Below, piece by piece: positions 6,377 to 11,045 of a stretch of DNA of 11,045 bases (position 1 is the stretch's first letter; each line of letters starts with the position of its first letter). This DNA comes from an uncultured Pseudomonadota bacterium (lineage in GTDB: Bacteria; SAR324; NAC60-12), in the NCBI GenBank assembly GCA_913052275.1, contig CAJXDX010000048.1, positions 1-11,045 on the forward strand, in the 5' to 3' direction. The position numbers and the translations under genes are program-made. The notes below the pieces were generated by a model. The model worked only from the letters and a program-made list of their open reading frames with translations, was not told the DNA's origin and made no database searches.

Positions 6377-7420
6377 TTATAAATTTTCCGGACGAAGATT
6401 GCGCAGCACTTTTCCAGCCTGCCACATTTCCTGGCTGCTGACTTCCTTTAGTTCCTTTTCCAGCTTTTCACGGTAATCTTCACTTGAATTGGAATCTATG
6501 GCAATTTTGGCTTCAGTTCCGTTCAGCACACTCTGGTAGCATTCCTCAACAAGCGGCTTGATCACGTCACGAAATTTTGGTGCCCAATCCAGTGCCCCTC
6601 TCTGGGCAGTGGTTGAGCAATTTGCATACATCCAATCCATTCCTTTTTCTGAAACCAGAGGATAAAGACTCTGAAGCGCCTCCTCTATAGTTTCATTGTA
6701 GGCTTCTGAAGGGCTATGTCCATGTTCTCTAAGGACTTCATATTGTGCCAAAAATGCACCCTGTAGCAATCCCATTAATACACAGCGTTCTCCGGTGAGA
6801 TCACTGTGAACCTCGTCCTCGAAGGTAGTTTCGAAAAGATGGCCAGAGCCGATCGCAAAAGCAGTTGAAATGCAGCGATCTCTTGCACGCCCTGTATAAT
6901 CCTGCTTAATCGCGTATGAGGCATTAATTCCACGTCCTGCCTGAAAATGAGTACGAACGGTCAGACCACTGCCTTTAGGTGCAACCAGAATCACATCCAC
7001 ATTTTCTGGCGGTACAATCCCGGTGTCCTTGTGAAAAACTATGCCGAAACCATGTGAAAAATAAAGCGCATCGCCTTCATTCAAACTGGATTTTACCATA
7101 GGCCATGCGGCAATCTGGCCGGCATCTGAAAGCAAATACTGAAGTATAGTGCCTTGTTGAGCAGCCTCTTCTGTTTCAAAGAGAGTCTTTCCCTCAACCC
7201 ATCCATCCTCAAGAGCCTTGTCCCAGCTTCTGCCTCTTCGCAACCCCAAAATAACACTGAACCCCTGGTCACGCATATTAAGACCCTGTCCCCTGCCTTG
7301 GGGTCCATAGCCAAGAATTGCTGTAACTTCATTCGCCAGATTTTCCTTACATTGTTCAATCGGATAATCTGAACGCTCAACTATGGTTTCTTTTATTCCG
7401 TTTATTTCAATTTCCTTCAT
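6377..7420 (-). CDS. ilvC: Ketol-acid reductoisomerase, short Bacteroidota/fungal-type
   Basis: 347 residues. It converts acetolactate or acetohydroxybutyrate to the dihydroxy acid, the second common step of valine, isoleucine and leucine synthesis, in the cytoplasm. The Rossmann fingerprint is GYGPQGRGQ (37-45), and the cofactor loop LRRGRSW (60-66) is rich in arginine, with Ser65. This favours NADPH. SHGFG (122-126) carries the catalytic histidine and APKGSG (147-152) the conserved lysine. Magnesium ligands are expected at Asp207/Glu211 (SDLTGER) and Glu243/Glu247 (NETIEE), and CSTTAQRG (268-275) contacts substrate. The single knotted domain makes it class I in length, but the sequence follows the yeast Ilv5/Bacteroidota branch. 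ATG 7420 has GGAG (7429-7426) 5 bases upstream. No ilvB, ilvN, ilvD or leu gene adjoins; it heads a two-gene unit with the 108-residue protein. Confidence 0.96.
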   Translation of the reverse strand: MKEIEINGIKETIVERSDYPIEQCKENLANEVTAILGYGPQGRGQGLNMRDQGFSVILGLRRGRSWDKALEDGWVEGKTLFETEEAAQQGTILQYLLSDAGQIAAWPMVKSSLNEGDALYFSHGFGIVFHKDTGIVPPENVDVILVAPKGSGLTVRTHFQAGRGINASYAIKQDYTGRARDRCISTAFAIGSGHLFETTFEDEVHSDLTGERCVLMGLLQGAFLAQYEVLREHGHSPSEAYNETIEEALQSLYPLVSEKGMDWMYANCSTTAQRGALDWAPKFRDVIKPLVEECYQSVLNGTEAKIAIDSNSSEDYREKLEKELKEVSSQEMWQAGKVLRNLRPENL

Positions 7421-7449
7421 TGTTTCTCCGCAAGTTTAATAACTGATTT

Positions 7450-7478
7450 TTTATACAAACTGTTGCAATTATTGTCTG
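7450..7478 (-). promoter_or_regulatory. Second promoter-like pair upstream of ilvC
   Basis: CAGACA (7478-7473) and TATAAA (7455-7450) are separated by 17 bases on the minus strand. The -10 is good (5/6 to consensus) and the -35 moderate (4/6). The -10 ends about 30 bases before the ilvC ATG. It lies downstream of the other candidate, so only one may be real. Confidence 0.35.
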
Positions 7479-7482
7479 ACTC

Positions 7483-7511
7483 AATATGTGCGAATTAGCC
7501 TCAAAAGTCAA
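7483..7511 (-). promoter_or_regulatory. Sigma70-like promoter candidate for ilvC
   Basis: TTGACT (7511-7506), a 17-base spacer and CATATT (7488-7483) on the minus strand give 5/6 and 4/6 matches to the housekeeping consensus. It sits in the 136-base gap between xdhB and ilvC and would give a leader of about 55 bases. I see no leader peptide rich in branched-chain residues and no attenuator. Confidence 0.4.
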
Positions 7512-7523
7512 TCCAATCAAGCT

Positions 7524-7549
7524 CTGCATGCGAAACTAAGCAGGTGCAG
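7524..7549 (-). terminator. Hairpin just after xdhB, possible weak terminator
   Basis: CTGCA-TGC pairs with GCA-(GG)-TGCAG, an 8-base-pair stem with a 2-base bulge and an 8-base loop, starting 7 bases past the xdhB stop. No T-run follows on the minus strand. Its location fits transcript-end formation, but the structure is not a classical terminator. Confidence 0.3.
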
Positions 7550-7556
7550 AATATTT

Positions 7557-10106
7557 TCAGGCAGCTTGTTTATTTTTGGAGGTGAGTTCATTTTGGGAAA
7601 CCAGAGCAACCTCTGATTCTTTATCAGCATCATGCTTTGCAGCATTATCATTGGCCTGGTGCTTCAATTCTGTCAGTCTGCGCAGAATTTCTTCAGCAGT
7701 AGCAGGAAGGTTCAGCTGAGGACATACATCTTTTTGTACACAGGATAAGGCATGTTTGACTGCAGCCCAGACTGACAGGCAAAGCATTAACGGAGGTTCT
7801 CCCACAGCTTTGCTGCGTTTTATATTAATTTGATGGTGAGGATTAGTGATAGTGTCCACGTTGAATATTTCAGGAAGATCCTGAATGTTGGGGATCTTGT
7901 AGGTTGTAGGTGAAAAGGACAGAAGTTCTCCCTTATCGGAGTAGCGTAGTTCCTCATTGGTTACCCAGCCCACTCCTTGAATAAACCCTCCGATTATCTG
8001 GCCGCGGTCAATTCCGGGATTGATCGATTCACCAATATCAATCAACAAATCGGATCGCTCCAAGTTGAGCTGACCGGTAAAACGGTCTATTAGCACTTCC
8101 GATACCGATGCTCCCATAGTGTAATAAAAAAACGGTTCGCCCTTCTCAGTTTCACGATTGAAATGGATTTCCGGAGTCTGGTAAAAACCTCTCTCTCCCA
8201 TACTTACTCTCTCCATGAATGCAAGCTGCACCAGTTTCCGGAAAGAGAGTTTGTTTTTCGGATTACGCCGATCAAAAACACTGTTGTCTTCAAAACAAAT
8301 TTGCTTGACGGAAGGTTTGAGGCCTCTCTTTTGAGTTGCAAAGTATTTGCTGGCAACCACGCACAATTTGCTGCGAATTTTCTGACATGCATTTACGGCT
8401 GCAATTCCGTTCAAATCAGTACTCGCAGACGCTGCAGTTGGCGGTGTATTGTTATTTTTCTCAGTTGACGTAATCATCAACTTTACATCCTGATAAGAAA
8501 TCGCAAATTCATCTGCGACCAGCTGCCTGATTTTCGTGTTAAGTCCCTGGCCCATTTCAGTACCGCCCGTTGAAACCTGCACAGTGCCGTCCCTGTAAAC
8601 ATTGACCAGTGCATTCCCCTGGTTGAGAAATGTTGTGGTAAATGAAATACCGAATTTCATCGGTGTCAATGCCAGTCCGCGCAGATGTGTATGTGACTTG
8701 CGGTTAAACTCCTCCACTTGCTTAATGCGCTTGCTGTATCGGGATGTTTCAGCAAGCTGATCAATGATTTCCGGAAGAATATGGTTCCGGACAACCTGTC
8801 CGTAAGGAGTAATGTTTCGTCCACGATGGGCATAACAATTCAGACGTCGTACCTCCAATGCGTCCTTTTGCAGGTAAATGGCAATTTCCTGAATCACATT
8901 CTCAATATTGGCCATTCCCTGTGGTCCTCCAAATCCACGGAATGCTGTGTTGGGAGGAAAGTTTGTTTTGCAGACAACTCCATTAAAAATCAGGTTAGGG
9001 ATATAATAGGCATTGTCTGAATGAAATAAGGTGCGTTCCAAGACTGAAGCGGATAAATCGGCAGCTGCGCCACCGTTGGAATAGATATCAAACCTGACGC
9101 CGGTAATTTTTCCCGTAGATGTGAAGGCGGCTTTGTAATGAATTTTGTATGGATGCCTCTTTCCGGTAGAGCGCATATCATCATCTTTAGTATATGCCAC
9201 CCTTGCCGGTCGCCCTGTTCTTGAAGCTACCAGCGCGGCCATCACCGCAGGAATTGCCGCCTGTGTCTCTTTACCTCCAAAGCCTCCGCCCATGCGCTTG
9301 CAGACACATACAACCTGGTGATATCCAATACCCAAAGCTTCTGCAACAACTGTCTGTATTTCCGATGGATTCTGGGTTGAAGAATGTATGTGTATATCAC
9401 CATGCTCTCCAGGCCGGGCCAGAGCTGCTTGAGATTCCAGATAAAACTGCTCCTGACCGTTACAGACAAATGTTCCTTTCAATATGTGCTCTGATTCTCT
9501 CCATGCCTTTTCAAAATCCCCCTGTTTGAATGTACGTTTTTCTCCAATGTACTGTTTTGCCGCAATTGCCTCATCTATGGTGAATACAGGCTTTAATTCC
9601 TTAATATTGAGTCGTATCTTTTTTTTAGCCTCTCGAATGGCCTCATGGGACTCCCCTGCAATGATTGCAATGGGCTGTCCCACATATTGAACTATTTCCT
9701 CTGCCAGAATTGGTTCATCCTGAACAACTGGTCCGTAAAGATTCTCCCCGGGAATATCGGCATGGGTGAATACTCCTGCAATTCCATCCTGCTGAGCCAG
9801 TTCCACAGAATTAAGGCTCTTAATCTTTCCATGAGCAACAGGACTCGAAATAAAATCTACAATTAATTCATTCTTTGCTGGAGCAATGTCATCAACAAAT
9901 AAAGCTTCTCCAGTTACGTGCCCCACTGCGGAGTCATGTGCCAACTGTTTGCCGACCAATTTACTGTTGTCCACCTTTAATCCAGACTGATCAAATTTGT
10001 CTGAGTACGTTCTATTTTTACCTGAAGTATAATTGTCCCTTGGCGAGGACTCCTTGCTCACAGTGCCTGCTGATGATTTATGTTTCGGTCTTGCAAGAGC
10101 TTTCAT
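7557..10106 (-). CDS. xdhB: Xanthine dehydrogenase, molybdopterin-binding subunit
   Basis: 849 residues of the xanthine oxidase family large subunit, which oxidises hypoxanthine/xanthine to urate at a molybdenum-pterin centre. The aldehyde-oxidase/XDH hammerhead domain (about 50-190) precedes the molybdopterin-binding domains (about 200-810). Family motifs are GGGFGGKE (273-280), AFRGFGGPQG (388-397), GISFT (486-490), GGTEMGQG (514-521) and VGEPP (768-772). By analogy to the bovine enzyme, Glu280, Arg390, Phe489/Thr490 and the catalytic Glu770 are all retained, which supports purine rather than aldehyde or nicotinate substrates. The protein is longer than typical bacterial XdhB (about 770-790): it has a polar basic N-terminal extension of about 48 residues and a charged tail after about 812. 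It starts at ATG 10106, overlapping the xdhA stop as ATGA, with GAGG (10114-10111) just upstream. No xdhC insertion chaperone follows; ilvC is next. Confidence 0.95.
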   Translation of the reverse strand: MKALARPKHKSSAGTVSKESSPRDNYTSGKNRTYSDKFDQSGLKVDNSKLVGKQLAHDSAVGHVTGEALFVDDIAPAKNELIVDFISSPVAHGKIKSLNSVELAQQDGIAGVFTHADIPGENLYGPVVQDEPILAEEIVQYVGQPIAIIAGESHEAIREAKKKIRLNIKELKPVFTIDEAIAAKQYIGEKRTFKQGDFEKAWRESEHILKGTFVCNGQEQFYLESQAALARPGEHGDIHIHSSTQNPSEIQTVVAEALGIGYHQVVCVCKRMGGGFGGKETQAAIPAVMAALVASRTGRPARVAYTKDDDMRSTGKRHPYKIHYKAAFTSTGKITGVRFDIYSNGGAAADLSASVLERTLFHSDNAYYIPNLIFNGVVCKTNFPPNTAFRGFGGPQGMANIENVIQEIAIYLQKDALEVRRLNCYAHRGRNITPYGQVVRNHILPEIIDQLAETSRYSKRIKQVEEFNRKSHTHLRGLALTPMKFGISFTTTFLNQGNALVNVYRDGTVQVSTGGTEMGQGLNTKIRQLVADEFAISYQDVKLMITSTEKNNNTPPTAASASTDLNGIAAVNACQKIRSKLCVVASKYFATQKRGLKPSVKQICFEDNSVFDRRNPKNKLSFRKLVQLAFMERVSMGERGFYQTPEIHFNRETEKGEPFFYYTMGASVSEVLIDRFTGQLNLERSDLLIDIGESINPGIDRGQIIGGFIQGVGWVTNEELRYSDKGELLSFSPTTYKIPNIQDLPEIFNVDTITNPHHQINIKRSKAVGEPPLMLCLSVWAAVKHALSCVQKDVCPQLNLPATAEEILRRLTELKHQANDNAAKHDADKESEVALVSQNELTSKNKQAA

Positions 10107-11045
10107 GCAGCCTCTTTTTTGTCATGGTAATCATCACAGCATTCATGAAAAAACTTTATCAAAATATTTTCTGCCAACTGTGTACGATAATTTGTGGAAG
10201 CACGGACATCTGAAATTGGAAATATTTCATCAGAGGCAATTCTGCCCGCGTGCTGGAAAACTGATTTCGTCACTGGTTTACCTTCAAGGAACCTCTCTGT
10301 TTCAGGCAAACGAAGTACAATTGGTCCAACTCCGCCGTATGCCATGCGCGCCTTTTTGATTTTACCATGTTTCAGCTTCAGCAGAATTCCTGCAGTAAAA
10401 GTGGATATATCCAGGTCCCTGCGTTTTGAGACTTTGTACAGTTTCAGGATGTCCGACCGGTCAGGAAGACTCCAGCGTATGCTCGTGATCAGTTCATCCA
10501 GCGCCATTTCAGTTTTTTTATAAGCATGATAAAACTGGTTGATATTAATCCATCTTTTGCCCTTATTTCCTGTCAACTCAATCTCAGCCTCAATTACGTG
10601 AAGGAAGGGAAGGGAATCCGCAATGGGTGACGCATTGGCAATGTTGCCTGCCAGTGTTCCAGCATTCCTGATTTGCCGGGATGCAAATAAGGAGATGATC
10701 TCAGAAAGTTCAGGCAGATGTTGCTGACAGAATTCTCCCAGTTTGGTCCATGTCACACTGGCTCCAACTTTCACTTTTCTGTTTTTTACTTCAATAAAAT
10801 CCAGTTCGTTCAAATTCGTCAGACTCATTATGCATTTTGGCTCAATATAATGCTTATTAATCTGCACAGAAATATCTGTTCCTCCCGCAACAACGGTAAT
10901 GTTTTTGTGTTTTTGCTTGAATTCAATCGCTTCTTTCATAGTACCGGGTACAAAAAATCTAACCCTATTTGCTGCCCCGTTCCACTTTTGTACATACTCA
11001 CAAAGTACAGGTTCCGAAGCATGTCTATTAAAATCTGCAACCAAT
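10103..11045 (-). CDS. xdhA: Xanthine dehydrogenase FAD-binding (probably 2Fe-2S/FAD) subunit, 5' end outside window
   Basis: About 313 C-terminal residues are visible. The frame is still open at the right edge; the TTG at 11044 is just an internal codon at the boundary. The FAD-binding PCMH part has VAGGTD (52-57 of the visible part), and NAGTLAGNIANASPIAD (127-143) is the flavin-binding loop. VSKRRDLDIS (205-214) and YGGVGP (236-241) mark the XDH C-terminal flavoprotein domain. The first about 25 residues look like the linker after a 2Fe-2S domain, and typical two-subunit XdhA is about 460-490 residues. The missing part should therefore encode the two 2Fe-2S clusters. The subunit passes electrons from molybdenum to NAD+. 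It ends in a Cys/Asp/Lys-rich tail (HECCDDYHDKKEAA) and overlaps xdhB by ATGA, so the two are translationally coupled. Confidence 0.93.
   Translation of the reverse strand, partial: LVADFNRHASEPVLCEYVQKWNGAANRVRFFVPGTMKEAIEFKQKHKNITVVAGGTDISVQINKHYIEPKCIMSLTNLNELDFIEVKNRKVKVGASVTWTKLGEFCQQHLPELSEIISLFASRQIRNAGTLAGNIANASPIADSLPFLHVIEAEIELTGNKGKRWININQFYHAYKKTEMALDELITSIRWSLPDRSDILKLYKVSKRRDLDISTFTAGILLKLKHGKIKKARMAYGGVGPIVLRLPETERFLEGKPVTKSVFQHAGRIASDEIFPISDVRASTNYRTQLAENILIKFFHECCDDYHDKKEAA

Noticed and set aside
11042..11044. TTG at the right edge as a start codon for the FAD subunit.
   Set aside because: The frame is simply open at the boundary, and the first residues look like an internal linker. 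The 2Fe-2S domain expected upstream is missing from the window.
1..11045. CRISPR arrays, tRNA or rRNA genes, insertion sequences, phage or defence genes.
   Set aside because: No regularly spaced repeats, cloverleaf or rRNA-like sequence, transposase motifs or terminal repeats were visible. The window is filled with same-strand metabolic and envelope genes.

Overview
The window looks like an ordinary chromosomal stretch from a Gram-negative (two-membrane) bacterium. The evidence is a DsbD-type transmembrane reductant transporter, a lipoprotein with a lipobox, a heptose-bisphosphate phosphatase for LPS-type sugars, and an exported peptidyl-prolyl isomerase. The ketol-acid reductoisomerase is the short type shared by Bacteroidota and fungi (GYGPQGRGQ, the SHGFGI and APKGSG blocks, an LRPE-type C-terminus), which points to Bacteroidota or a related FCB-group lineage. 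However, most starts carry a clear Shine-Dalgarno sequence (GGAG/AGGA), which is unusual for classical Bacteroidia and Flavobacteriia. The phylum is therefore uncertain. The DNA is moderately AT-rich by eye and uses the standard code.

All eight supported genes read leftwards (minus strand). In order of transcription, from the right edge: (1) a xanthine dehydrogenase pair, the FAD-domain end of xdhA (truncated at the window edge) overlapping xdhB by ATGA; (2) after a 136-base gap with promoter-like hexamers, ilvC followed 19 bases later by an unrecognised 108-residue protein, ending at a hairpin plus T-run that resembles an intrinsic terminator; (3) an envelope cluster of dsbD, a predicted zinc-metallopeptidase lipoprotein (overlapping dsbD as TTGA) and gmhB (8 bases further on), ending at a hairpin that covers the gmhB stop; (4) after a 173-base gap, an exported multidomain prolyl isomerase (cyclophilin, degenerate parvulin, canonical parvulin), followed 17 bases later by a MoaB/CinA/FAD-synthase-type domain protein that starts with TTG and runs off the left edge.

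Functionally these are purine catabolism (XDH), branched-chain amino-acid synthesis (IlvC), and periplasm or envelope maintenance (DsbD, metallopeptidase, isomerase, GmhB). I see no mobile element, CRISPR array, tRNA, rRNA, phage or defence gene, and no gene-free stretch longer than about 175 bases. I did not find a convincing new system. The most interesting items are the three-domain isomerase with a catalytically dead-looking parvulin module, the unknown small protein tied to ilvC, and the unusual tails on XdhB.
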